Part shown: in pieces, positions 6,038 through 14,445 of the stretch
Layout of the letters: every line of letters begins with the position of its first letter
Numbering within the stretch: position 1 is the first letter of the stretch
Assembly: GCF_034470605.1 (NCBI RefSeq)
Contig: NZ_JARGYT010000028.1
Span: forward strand, 1 to 14,445
Direction: 5' to 3'
Source of the DNA: Cyrtobacter comes
Lineage (GTDB): Bacteria; Pseudomonadota; Alphaproteobacteria; Rickettsiales; Midichloriaceae
DNA length: 14,445 bases
Made by a program: the position numbers and the translations under genes
The notes under the pieces: model-generated
What the model was told of the DNA's origin: nothing
The model's database searches: none
The model's input: only the letters and a program-made list of their open reading frames with translations

Positions 6038-7987
6038 TTATAAAAAGTTATATGGATCGACATCTATAGAAAGTTGTATTGATGAGGGTTTTTTTACAGA
6101 GTTTATCCAATTTTTAACTGATTTTTGTGTGCTCAATCCTTTTGTTGATTGGACTATAATTCTATACCTGTACCTTTGTCTAATTCTATTAGTAGGTGAG
6201 GGGCCTAGTATATCTATATTTTGTGCAGCGTCCCTAAGTTCATTCATATAATTTATAAGTTTTTCCTCATTTTTTGCAGAGGCGTTAATAGAGATTAATC
6301 TAGAAAATGGCGGCATATATGATTCCTTTCTGTCATTAAGCTCTTCTTCCAAAAATTGTTCTTTATTAAACAAAGCTTTGATTAACAGTGGGTTTGTAGG
6401 ATTATAAGATTGCATAAGTACGATACCTTGCTGTTCTTTTCTTCCTGCTCTTCCTGAAATTTGATTAAGGAGTTGGTATGATTTCTCTATACCGCGTATA
6501 TCGCAATCATGGCTGTATGGATCGGCCTGTATGATGCCGACTAGATGTATAGATTCAAAATCTAAGCCTTTAGCTATTACTTGTGTTCCAATTATGATAT
6601 CAAATTTCTTTTCTGAGATATCTGCAATCAATCTTTGTGCTTTTTTATGTGTTGAGATTGTGCTGCTATCCAGTGAGATGATTCTGGCGCTTGGAAATAA
6701 TATTCTCGCTTCCTCTTCTATTTTTTCTATACCAACTCCTCGTAATTGAATTTTTATATTGCTGCAGTGTTTACAGAACGTTGATTTTTCATTGCTACAA
6801 TAGTTACAATAATGACATTTTAATGTATTGCTTGATTTGTAAAAAGCTAATGAAAATGAGCAGTTTGGGCATTTCTCCTTATATCCACAATTTAAACATA
6901 CGCTTAACGGCGCATACCCTTTTCTATTTAAAAATAACATAGATTGCTTTTTTATATATAATGTCTCGTTTATAGCGCTGATTAGATCGTTTGATATCCA
7001 GCTAAATCTAGAAGAGGTGTTTTGACGCATATCAATTATTTTTATTTCTGGAAGTTTGCTTTTTCCAAATCTTTTCTCAAGCGGTACCTTGCTATACTTT
7101 CCAGATAGTGCGTTTAAGTGGCTTTCAAGTGATGGTGTTGCGGATGATAGTATAACTTTGCATTTTTCTTCATGTGCTCTTAAAACCGCCATATCTCTTG
7201 CGTTATATATAATGGATTCTTCTTGTTTAAATGAAGTGTCGTGTTCTTCATCAACAACTATAATTTTAAGATTAAGAAATGGTAAAAATAACGCGCTTCT
7301 TGCTCCTATTATTAATTTTATTTTTCCATTTATTATATTTTTCCATATTATTCGTTTATTAGCTTGTGATATTCCGGAGTGCCAATTTGTAATTTTCTCT
7401 TTGCCAAAAATAGTTGCTATGCGTTCAGATATCTGTGTTGCCAGTATTATTTCTGGTAATAATATCAATGCTTGTCCATTATTTTTGATTGTTTCATATA
7501 TTGCATAGCAATATAATTCTGTTTTGCCAGAACCAGTTACTCCTTCTAGTAATATTGGGTTATGAGAGGATAATATGGAATTGAGGGCGTTTTCTTGTGG
7601 TTGAGAGAGTGTTGTGTTAATAGGTGGTAACAAGTTTTCTTCTTCAATTTCTACATCTCTGCTACCGCCAGATAAATTTGCTATACAGGATTTCAGTACT
7701 AGTCCATGTTCACAAATGTTATAATCTGATGCTTTATATATAAAGTTTATAAAATTATTTGTGAATTTATACGGTAGCTTTTTGCTAATATATTTGAGCT
7801 TTTCAGGATTTTTTACATCCTCGGCGGGTTGTGCGGTTACCATGCCAATAAGATTTTGCTTCCCAAACTCAACTTCTACTAAGTCTCCTTCACTTAATTT
7901 ATCATTTTGAGATAAATATGAAAAAGTTTTTGTTGTTCTGATGGGCAGTAAAATCTGCTTTAGAGCGATTTTATTATATTGATCCAT
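6038..7987 (-). CDS. priA: Primosomal protein N', replication restart helicase
   Basis: PriA is a 3'-to-5' DNA helicase that recognises stalled forks and reloads the replicative helicase. At 649 residues it is slightly shorter than E. coli PriA, mainly in the N-terminal DNA-binding domain (about 1-110). Helicase motifs are intact: Walker A GVTGSGKTE (149-157), Walker B DEEH (246-249), SSAT (281-284), GTQVIAKGLDF (467-477) and QISGRAGR (509-516). The Zn-binding insertion has the expected cysteine pairs at 364/367, 373/376, 391/394 and 405/408. The gene stands alone and diverges from the 16S unit. Its ATG is preceded by T- and A-rich DNA with no Shine-Dalgarno. A TATAAA (7998-7993) lies so close that a near-leaderless mRNA is possible. 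The stop is TAA. Confidence 0.97.
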   Translation of the reverse strand: MDQYNKIALKQILLPIRTTKTFSYLSQNDKLSEGDLVEVEFGKQNLIGMVTAQPAEDVKNPEKLKYISKKLPYKFTNNFINFIYKASDYNICEHGLVLKSCIANLSGGSRDVEIEEENLLPPINTTLSQPQENALNSILSSHNPILLEGVTGSGKTELYCYAIYETIKNNGQALILLPEIILATQISERIATIFGKEKITNWHSGISQANKRIIWKNIINGKIKLIIGARSALFLPFLNLKIIVVDEEHDTSFKQEESIIYNARDMAVLRAHEEKCKVILSSATPSLESHLNALSGKYSKVPLEKRFGKSKLPEIKIIDMRQNTSSRFSWISNDLISAINETLYIKKQSMLFLNRKGYAPLSVCLNCGYKEKCPNCSFSLAFYKSSNTLKCHYCNYCSNEKSTFCKHCSNIKIQLRGVGIEKIEEEARILFPSARIISLDSSTISTHKKAQRLIADISEKKFDIIIGTQVIAKGLDFESIHLVGIIQADPYSHDCDIRGIEKSYQLLNQISGRAGRKEQQGIVLMQSYNPTNPLLIKALFNKEQFLEEELNDRKESYMPPFSRLISINASAKNEEKLINYMNELRDAAQNIDILGPSPTNRIRQRYRYRIIVQSTKGLSTQKSVKNWINSVKKPSSIQLSIDVDPYNFL

Positions 7988-8017
7988 TAATTTTTATAAA
8001 AAAACGAAAAAAGTCAG

Positions 8018-8046
8018 TTGACACCTAGAGGAATAGTGGTTATAAA
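8018..8046 (+). promoter_or_regulatory. 16S rRNA promoter
   Basis: A perfect -35 TTGACA (8018-8023), a 17-base spacer and TATAAA (8041-8046, five of six) make this the best sigma-70 promoter in the window. Transcription would start near 8053. It lies 31 bases beyond the divergent priA start codon. I see no A/T-rich UP element clearly distinct from the generally AT-rich background, although an A-tract (7998-8012) sits just upstream of the -35. Confidence 0.88.
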
Positions 8047-8049
8047 TAC

Positions 8050-8078
8050 CTCCCTCTTCGGGAGATGTAAATCATCTC
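8050..8078 (+). other. Overlapping hairpins at the start of the rRNA leader
   Basis: CTCCC / GGGAG (8050-8064) and GAGATG / CATCTC (8062-8078) share three bases, so the two stems compete. They sit at the very 5' end of the predicted transcript. There is no T-tract after either. They may stabilise or time folding of the leader. Confidence 0.45.
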
Positions 8079-8097
8079 TTCTCTTTTGAAAAGTATA

Positions 8098-8124
8098 AAC
8101 AGAAAAGAGGTAAGACAGCGGTAA
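8098..8124 (+). repeat. 5' arm of the 16S processing stem
   Basis: This 27-base arm begins AACAGAAAAG and ends GTAAGACAGCGGTAA. It is complementary to 9741-9767 at 25 of 27 positions, with the two mismatches adjacent. Weaker pairing extends outward for about nine more bases (AAAAGT on both sides). Such stems around pre-16S RNA are cut by RNase III. It shows that the 16S gene is transcribed and matured as a unit of its own. Confidence 0.9.
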
Positions 8125-8128
8125 TTAA

Positions 8129-8194
8129 CAAACTCTATTTGTTAGCTTATTGCTGCTTACTAGTAGCAAGTCAGTTACTTAATAATAGAGTTTG
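8129..8194 (+). other. Leader stem-loop between processing arm and 16S
   Basis: CAAACTCTATT (8129-8139) and AATAGAGTTTG (8184-8194) form a perfect 11-bp stem. It encloses a second hairpin TGCTGCT / AGTAGCA (8151-8168, one G-U pair). It ends six bases before the mature 16S 5' end and probably positions 5' end maturation. Confidence 0.7.
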
Positions 8195-8199
8195 GATCA

Positions 8200-9701
<1,502 letters not shown>

Positions 9702-9705
9702 GCTT

Positions 9706-9726
9706 GTATCGCCTTTTTGGTGATAC
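9706..9726 (+). other. Hairpin immediately after the 16S 3' end
   Basis: GTATCGCC and GGTGATAC pair over 8 bp (one G-U) around a TTTTT loop, four bases beyond the inferred mature end. The loop Ts could alternatively pair with the A-run 9697-9701 that replaces the anti-SD, so the two folds exclude each other. It is probably part of the pre-16S 3' trailer and not a terminator, because the processing arm lies downstream. Confidence 0.7.
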
Positions 9727-9740
9727 TTATTTAAATACCT

Positions 9741-9767
9741 TTACCGCTGTCTTACACCTTTTCTGTT
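9741..9767 (+). repeat. 3' arm of the 16S processing stem
   Basis: It begins TTACCGCTGTCTTAC and ends CTTTTCTGTT, and pairs with 8098-8124 at 25 of 27 positions. It lies 40 bases beyond the mature 16S end, so the altered 16S end sits inside an intact native rRNA precursor. Confidence 0.9.
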
Positions 9768-10093
9768 TTTCACTTTTATAAATACTGGTTTTATCCTATT
9801 CTTTTAGTACAGGTCGCTAGTTAAGATTCCCCTTATTAAAGGGGGGTATCTATATGTTAGTATTTGCTATAGATATATAGAATAACTTTTATCCTTATTA
9901 AGGAACATAAGAATGGTTAAGCGCATTATTTTCCTGATATTTGCTAATCTTTTTGTGCGGCAATTTAGCATTGCCAGCATATCCGTAACGATGAATTGAA
10001 GCCTTTTCACAAAACTTAAATTTATAGCTATTCATAATGAGCGCTACAAGTTATATAGCTAATCCCTATCTTATATCTTGCACTGAACTTATC
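9768..10093. other. Trailer and intergenic region after 16S
   Basis: No gene is visible. A hairpin at 9826-9847 (ATTCCCCTT / AAGGGGGGT, with G-U pairs at the base) is the likeliest end of the 16S transcript, though its T-tail is poor. Immediately after, TATCTATA (9847-9854) pairs with TATAGATA (9868-9875). CCTTATTAAGG (9894-9904) repeats the core of the 9826 hairpin. GGCAAT / ATTGCC (9959-9975) is a further short stem with no T-tract; it could mark the end of the convergent tail gene transcript. I see no tRNA or 23S sequence. Confidence 0.5.
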
Positions 10094-13000
10094 TTAACCG
10101 ATTATAATACTAGAGATCTCTCCCATACCAACAATATTAGAGATTTGTGCCACTGAACACTCTGCACCATTTATTAATATCTCATTTATATTTGCCGGGA
10201 TATCAATATAAGTATTTTTTGTATTTACCCTAAAAAAGCTGCCATGATTATTTTTAAAAATTACAGTATACATATTTAATGATTCTTCTATATCGCAATA
10301 ACCAAAAGAGGCCGCAAATCCTCTGATTCTACTGTTCCAGCTTAATCTTCCATTTCTCTTATCAAAGTATAAATTACTAACTGGTAATGGGTATAGATTA
10401 TAAGCTTCAAGTTTTGTTTCCATTTTTGTTCCCATATACTCAAAGTTTATATTTTCCTTTATATCTTGTTCCTCAAAATAAATAGTATTTAAGCTATCAT
10501 CAAGCAGGATAAATTTTTCACAATCTGTATGTGTATTTATAAATTTTTCAGTCCCCTGCCTACCTCTTAATAAGGTGTCTATTTTGTACTTATTTTTATC
10601 TAAAAGTTTAGCATTTTTGAAAATTATTATTTCACGTCCAAATATTGCAATATTTTTTTTGCCAGATAAAAAATCTTCGTCTGAGATACTTTCTAGCTCA
10701 CCACTTTTTAAATTAATCACTAACTTGTTAAGTGTATCTGTGATATATGGGCTAGAAGCTTTAGGTAAATTTAATGTAACTCCTATTGTAGATTGTATAT
10801 TTTTAGACTTTATTTCTGTAATTTTATCCCTAATCGCATATCTAATAATTTCCTCTTTTTTATTTGCTACCGCAATAAAAAGTCTAGGCATATCTCTCTT
10901 TTCTTCAGAGGCTAGCGTTGGTATATCTAATATCTCTACCTCATTATCCTCTACAATAAAACTATATGCACTTTCATCTGCTGTATGCACTTTTGCACTA
11001 GAAAGAGTATGTTTTTGAATAGAGAAGGCTTTAATCTTTATCGCACCATCAGATCCAAAGTCTAGTTCACTTACCTTCATTAAATAATTATTAAGAATTA
11101 AATTATCAGAAATAGAGATAAATAAGTAACTACTCGGAAGTATAAAATTGTACTCATGTCTCTCTATAACTAATTTATATAATATTTTTTTTGAAAGCTC
11201 TCTTGCTTCGCTTTCATATAATACAAGCGGGATATTGACATCTAATGTTGTAGTGTCAATTTTGCTATCACATATTGAAACATGTAGATTTTTTAATTCG
11301 CAATGTGAGGCCTTATCAAAATAAGATATAGAAAGTTTCGTTGGTATTTCGCAAAATGGTTTTGTACTTTTTATAAAAGTATTATTTGATTTTACAATGT
11401 GATCGTATTCTATATTATACTCTTTACTAAAAGAATCCTGTATGCAAACTAACTTCCCATCTTTTTCAAATAAGCTTAGATCATATGCTGTGCATAAGGT
11501 ATCTATAATGCTTTTTGCATTATTATTTCCAATAATAATACCCTTAAAATTACTATCAATTTCATTAATATCTACATTAATGTTTTTTTCTAATACATTA
11601 CATTTTTTGAAAATATCAAATATAATTGATGATATATCGAGGTTTGATAATTTGTTATTTAAGTCTTGTGCTATATCGTATTCATTTTGTTTAGATTGTG
11701 GTCTAACGTCCCATCCAAGAACGAATTTTTTGTCAATGAAGCTTATTTCTTTTTTTATATGATAGTTAATAAGCCTCTTTTTAAAGATGCTTTGATTATC
11801 GTTTTTTGCGGCTATATAACCGCATTCTGTGAGCCATACTTTCTTTAATCCTGGCTTCCAATCAGTATTAACATCATCTGGGTTCTTATGCTCAGCAAAA
11901 TACCATTTTGCCAATTTATTATATAAGTCATCAAAATAACTATTGTTTATAGTGTCGCCATCCATTTTAAAGTTATCTAGCTTGCTTAAAGATGATGAAT
12001 TAATATTGATACCAATAAAATCTATGTATCGTGATGTCCAAAGTTTATCCATATTATACCAACCATCACTATTTTCGTGATATTCATTTATATCTGACGA
12101 ATAAGTAATCAGACATTTTGATGGTAAAAGCTCTTTAACTTCTTTAGAAAGATTTATTAAATTATCTATGCCTGGAAAGTTATTATCATTATCTTTGATA
12201 GATGTGATTCCAATGAGCCCACTCCCTATACTAATAGCATCTATAATATTTCCGCATAAGCATGCATAATGCTTTATGAAATCATTATAATTTTTATTAA
12301 AGAAGTTGTTTAGCTGATAATCAGCTTGGCCTGTGATTATACTAGCATCTAGTAGTTGTTTTGTATCCATAAGTACGATGGGTCGTAACATTATCTTGTA
12401 AGCTTTACCTTGTGCATTTCTTTTACTTTTTATAAAATCTAATAATGTATACAGACCATTATCGCTTACTGTTCCTTGATATCGTTTATTTTGAATTATA
12501 GATGCATTTTTTATTGTATATTTATGCCCAACGCTCCATTCTTTGGGGAATGTCTTAAAATCACCTGTCTTGCTAATTTTAGGTTCGATTTTTGCATCTT
12601 TTATATTTATTTCGCTACAAAACCAGGCTACTGTTACAGAAATCCACTCTAAATTTGGAAATATTTTAAAAAGTTTCTCCAGGCTATAAATACTATCAGC
12701 TTCTTTTTTACAATTATTAACATTTACATACGCCCCTTTCCCCCTTTGTATCCACTTATCACCTATATAGTCACCTTCAAACATAGTATGGGGCTTGATC
12801 TCATATGTAAATTCACCATGCCCTGGTAGAAGAATTATCTCTTTTAAGGAGTTTTGTAAATTTTGTGCATTTGGATGTGTTGCTATTTTTACTACTTCAA
12901 AAGTAAATTCTGGTAATTTATTTTCAAATTCACTAAGATCTAGGTCTTCAAAAATAATATATGCGATTCCTCTGTAAGCTGGTACATTACCAATACCTTC

Positions 13001-13465
13001 TATACTTTCAATCAGTGGATCAGGCATTTGGTGTTCCGAGCCACTATATATTCTTATTTTATATGCGCTTTGCTCTAACCGTATACCGTTGGCAAAAATA
13101 TTTTTTAATTCGCTAATAGGGCCTGAACATATTGAAATTGCTAATGATATTCTATAATAAAAAGATACGTGTATACGTTTAACTCTCGATGTTTTACCAC
13201 CAGAAGTTCTTTCTTGAGAATTTGTAATTTCCTCAAGTTTTGAGGTCCATATTATTTCTCCTGGCATTATTGCGGCCCCATATAAGAATGGTATTTTACT
13301 TCCATAAGTAGGGGTTTTAACAAGGAGCCCGCCTAGTCTGCTATCAAAAGATCTCGTCTCTGTATTACCGAATATTGTATCTTTTATAAGCGCTCCAGCA
13401 AGTTTACCTATTTTTCTATCTATTATAGCGGAACTACAAAGATCGCTTAAAATTATAGAAGCCAT
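10094..13465 (-). CDS. Gene transfer agent tail/host-recognition protein, orfg15-like
   Basis: This is a 1,123-residue structural protein of the GTA/phage tail tip, matching the family of Rhodobacter capsulatus GTA orfg15, which is somewhat longer (about 1,300). The N-terminal region has IPFLYGAAIMPGEIIW (58-73), SLAISICSGPI (107-117) and YSGSEHQMPDPLIES (140-154), followed by PAYRGIAYIIFEDL (162-175). All are hallmarks of the family. Residues about 255-600 form the GTA TIM-barrel-like domain, including FPKEWSVG (306-313), DFIGININ (482-489), VWLTECGY (543-550) and GWDVRP (584-589). A phage-tail-3 type domain follows, and LLRGRQGTE (965-973) is the conserved C-terminal motif. No other GTA gene adjoins it in the window. 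From family knowledge, Rickettsiales often keep GTA genes scattered. The ATG has no Shine-Dalgarno. The ORF is unbroken, so it seems under selection. Confidence 0.9.
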   Translation of the reverse strand: MASIILSDLCSSAIIDRKIGKLAGALIKDTIFGNTETRSFDSRLGGLLVKTPTYGSKIPFLYGAAIMPGEIIWTSKLEEITNSQERTSGGKTSRVKRIHVSFYYRISLAISICSGPISELKNIFANGIRLEQSAYKIRIYSGSEHQMPDPLIESIEGIGNVPAYRGIAYIIFEDLDLSEFENKLPEFTFEVVKIATHPNAQNLQNSLKEIILLPGHGEFTYEIKPHTMFEGDYIGDKWIQRGKGAYVNVNNCKKEADSIYSLEKLFKIFPNLEWISVTVAWFCSEINIKDAKIEPKISKTGDFKTFPKEWSVGHKYTIKNASIIQNKRYQGTVSDNGLYTLLDFIKSKRNAQGKAYKIMLRPIVLMDTKQLLDASIITGQADYQLNNFFNKNYNDFIKHYACLCGNIIDAISIGSGLIGITSIKDNDNNFPGIDNLINLSKEVKELLPSKCLITYSSDINEYHENSDGWYNMDKLWTSRYIDFIGININSSSLSKLDNFKMDGDTINNSYFDDLYNKLAKWYFAEHKNPDDVNTDWKPGLKKVWLTECGYIAAKNDNQSIFKKRLINYHIKKEISFIDKKFVLGWDVRPQSKQNEYDIAQDLNNKLSNLDISSIIFDIFKKCNVLEKNINVDINEIDSNFKGIIIGNNNAKSIIDTLCTAYDLSLFEKDGKLVCIQDSFSKEYNIEYDHIVKSNNTFIKSTKPFCEIPTKLSISYFDKASHCELKNLHVSICDSKIDTTTLDVNIPLVLYESEARELSKKILYKLVIERHEYNFILPSSYLFISISDNLILNNYLMKVSELDFGSDGAIKIKAFSIQKHTLSSAKVHTADESAYSFIVEDNEVEILDIPTLASEEKRDMPRLFIAVANKKEEIIRYAIRDKITEIKSKNIQSTIGVTLNLPKASSPYITDTLNKLVINLKSGELESISDEDFLSGKKNIAIFGREIIIFKNAKLLDKNKYKIDTLLRGRQGTEKFINTHTDCEKFILLDDSLNTIYFEEQDIKENINFEYMGTKMETKLEAYNLYPLPVSNLYFDKRNGRLSWNSRIRGFAASFGYCDIEESLNMYTVIFKNNHGSFFRVNTKNTYIDIPANINEILINGAECSVAQISNIVGMGEISSIIIG

Positions 13466-13594
13466 GATATAGTGAAATTATTTATTGAGCACATAACTTT
13501 ATTATCCAATGCATTAGATGGATCTATATGTTTATAAGTGCTATCATACTCTTGTAGAGAAAATTAATTTATCAGGAAGTACTGTTCTTATGTA
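13466..13594. other. Upstream region of the GTA tail gene
   Basis: This is part of the divergent intergenic region between the tail gene and the thioredoxin-like gene. GATAAT is present on the minus strand around 13509-13514 but with no good -35 partner, so I do not call a promoter for the tail gene. Confidence 0.3.
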
Positions 13595-13628
13595 TTAAAT
13601 TGAAATTTATTTATAAATTTCAATTTAA
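13595..13628. repeat. Perfect 16-bp inverted repeat in a divergent intergenic region
   Basis: TTAAATTGAAATTTAT and its exact reverse complement flank a TT spacer. It lies nine bases before the -35 of the thioredoxin-like gene's promoter and 130 bases upstream of the divergent tail gene. It could be an operator, an AT-rich palindromic element or a transcript hairpin. Confidence 0.7.
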
Positions 13629-13636
13629 GTGGTCCA

Positions 13637-13665
13637 TTGCCTATGAAATTGATACGTTATATACT
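13637..13665 (+). promoter_or_regulatory. Promoter of the thioredoxin-like gene
   Basis: TTGCCT (13637-13642) and TATACT (13660-13665) are separated by 17 bases. The start near 13672 would give a 5' UTR of 43 bases to the TTG codon or about 97 to the ATG at 13769. Confidence 0.6.
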
Positions 13666-13714
13666 GACAAGGTAGCAAGATGGGTAATGTGATTGGTTTT
13701 GCGTTTCTTGCAAG

Positions 13715-14221
13715 TTGGAGTTTATAATTTTTGCACAAGTGATATTTATTTTACGCATTTTTGCGTTTATGTCGTTTATTTTGGCAAGTAGCTCGTTTTC
13801 TATTGAAGTAAAATCAATTGAGAGTTTGGATTTTTCTAAAACTGTTAAGTTGGAAAAAAGTAAGACGAATTTGGTCTTTCTGTTTGCGTCTTGGTGCAGA
13901 GCATGTAAGGATTCGTTTTCTAAAGCTGTTAAGTTACAACAAAAGTATCTAACAAGTAAGAAAATTGCTATACATCTGGTTTCTTTAGATAAAAAGATCA
14001 ACGATTTGGAAAATTTTTGTAACAATTTTTCCACTTATAATGGTTCTGTAGTTTTTTTCAAAGACTTTAATGGTAAAAATGTTCTTAATGAATTAGTCAA
14101 GAATGGGATAGGGTATTCAGGTTCTATACCACATTTAACGTTATTTGAAGATTTAAAAGTAATTGTAGATGGTAATTATAATATAGATCCAATAATCCTA
14201 TATCTAGAAAAGATAGAATAA
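13715..14221 (+). CDS. Exported thioredoxin-like (TlpA-type) protein
   Basis: From the TTG at 13715 the product has 168 residues. An N-terminal hydrophobic segment (2-27, FIIFAQVIFILRIFAFMSF) followed by SSSFS looks like a signal peptide or membrane anchor. Next comes a thioredoxin fold: strand TNLVFLFASW (51-60), the redox-active CxxC as CRAC (61-64), and the cis-proline loop SIPHLTLF (137-144). The family acts in the periplasm on disulfides or in cytochrome c maturation; which applies is not visible. ATG at 13769 is an alternative start giving 150 residues, with a much shorter hydrophobic segment. TTG gives the better export signal, so I prefer it with modest confidence. Neither has a Shine-Dalgarno. 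The overlapping minus-strand ORF (13657-14034) is a shadow. The stop is TAA. Confidence 0.82.
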   Translation: MEFIIFAQVIFILRIFAFMSFILASSSFSIEVKSIESLDFSKTVKLEKSKTNLVFLFASWCRACKDSFSKAVKLQQKYLTSKKIAIHLVSLDKKINDLENFCNNFSTYNGSVVFFKDFNGKNVLNELVKNGIGYSGSIPHLTLFEDLKVIVDGNYNIDPIILYLEKIE

Positions 14222-14275
14222 CTGTTTATTTGGGTTATCACCGGTGAGATTGTATATCTAATCCGTCATAAAATG

Positions 14276-14445
14276 TCATGTCATATATGTGTTAAATAGT
14301 TCGTCAATAAAGCATTGATTTGCGCGTCGTATTTGTTTAGCTTGAGCCCATTTTTTCTCTATAGGATTGAGGTTTGGAGAATATGGAGGTAGATAAAGCA
14401 AGGTATGGCCCGCATTTGCTATGAGCTTTTGCATATCTTTGCCCT
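14276..14445 (-). CDS. IS630-family transposase, C-terminal end, cut by window edge
   Basis: An open frame runs in from the right edge and stops at TGA (14278-14276). It reads LLYLPPYSPNLNPIEKKWA and then KQIRRANQCFIDELFNTYMT. PPYSPNLNPIEKKWA, with the final catalytic Glu, is the signature end of IS630 transposases. The 56 visible codons are intact, unlike the two IS630 remnants at the left of the window. It resembles them only at the conserved block, so it is a different element. A perfect palindrome TCACCGGTGA (14238-14247) lies 28 bases beyond the stop and could belong to the element's end. Confidence 0.85.
   Translation of the reverse strand, partial: GKDMQKLIANAGHTLLYLPPYSPNLNPIEKKWAQAKQIRRANQCFIDELFNTYMT

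Noticed and set aside
13657..14034. Minus-strand ORF of 125 codons
   Set aside because: The opposite strand encodes a clear thioredoxin fold with CxxC and a cis-Pro loop.
14238..14247. Palindrome TCACCGGTGA as a regulator operator
   Set aside because: It is only ten bases and lies between a gene end and an IS630 transposase end, so it more probably belongs to the element.

Overview
This window looks like part of the chromosome of an AT-rich, reduced-genome alphaproteobacterium of the order Rickettsiales. The family is unresolved; it does not read as Rickettsia itself. Four points support the order. The 16S rRNA gene stands alone, with its own promoter and processing stem and no tRNA-Ile/tRNA-Ala/23S behind it. 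An alphaproteobacterial XRE regulator resembles EcxR/ApxR of Anaplasmataceae. A gene-transfer-agent (GTA) tail gene is retained. Coding density is low, with decayed IS630 and IS5 transposases.

Layout. 1-632: two tandem, frameshifted IS630 transposase remnants. 670-919: an IS-end-like repeat and a hairpin downstream of gatB. 920-2350 (-): gatB. 2351-3472: about 1.1 kb largely without genes, holding a candidate small RNA with a strong terminator hairpin and an extended -10 promoter. 3473-3907 (+): XRE-family regulator, preceded by a possible five-codon leader ORF. 3908-4602: decayed mobile DNA, including a second copy of the repeat and an IS5-type transposase remnant. 4637-5611 (-): an unrecognised 324-residue protein with an Asn/His/Asp/Gly-rich N-terminus. 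6038-7987 (-): priA. 8018-9767 (+): the 16S rRNA unit, with promoter, leader hairpins, 5' processing arm, 16S and 3' processing arm. 10094-13465 (-): GTA orfg15-type tail protein. 13715-14221 (+): exported thioredoxin-like protein. 14276-14445 (-): the end of an IS630 transposase, cut by the window edge.

The most interesting observation is the 3' end of the 16S gene. The sequence reads through the usual GGATTACC and then continues TAAAAAG instead of TCCTTA, so the anti-Shine-Dalgarno core CCUCC is missing. The gene is otherwise full length and is enclosed by a native processing stem of about 27 bp (25 pairs matching), so this is not a simple truncation. None of the protein genes in the window has a convincing Shine-Dalgarno sequence at its chosen start. 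Together these suggest a lineage that initiates translation largely without SD pairing.

The genes do not form one pathway. gatB (tRNA amidation), priA (replication restart), the 16S rRNA and the XRE regulator are core genes. The GTA tail protein, the unknown protein and the thioredoxin-like protein are accessory or cell-envelope functions, separated by mobile-element debris.
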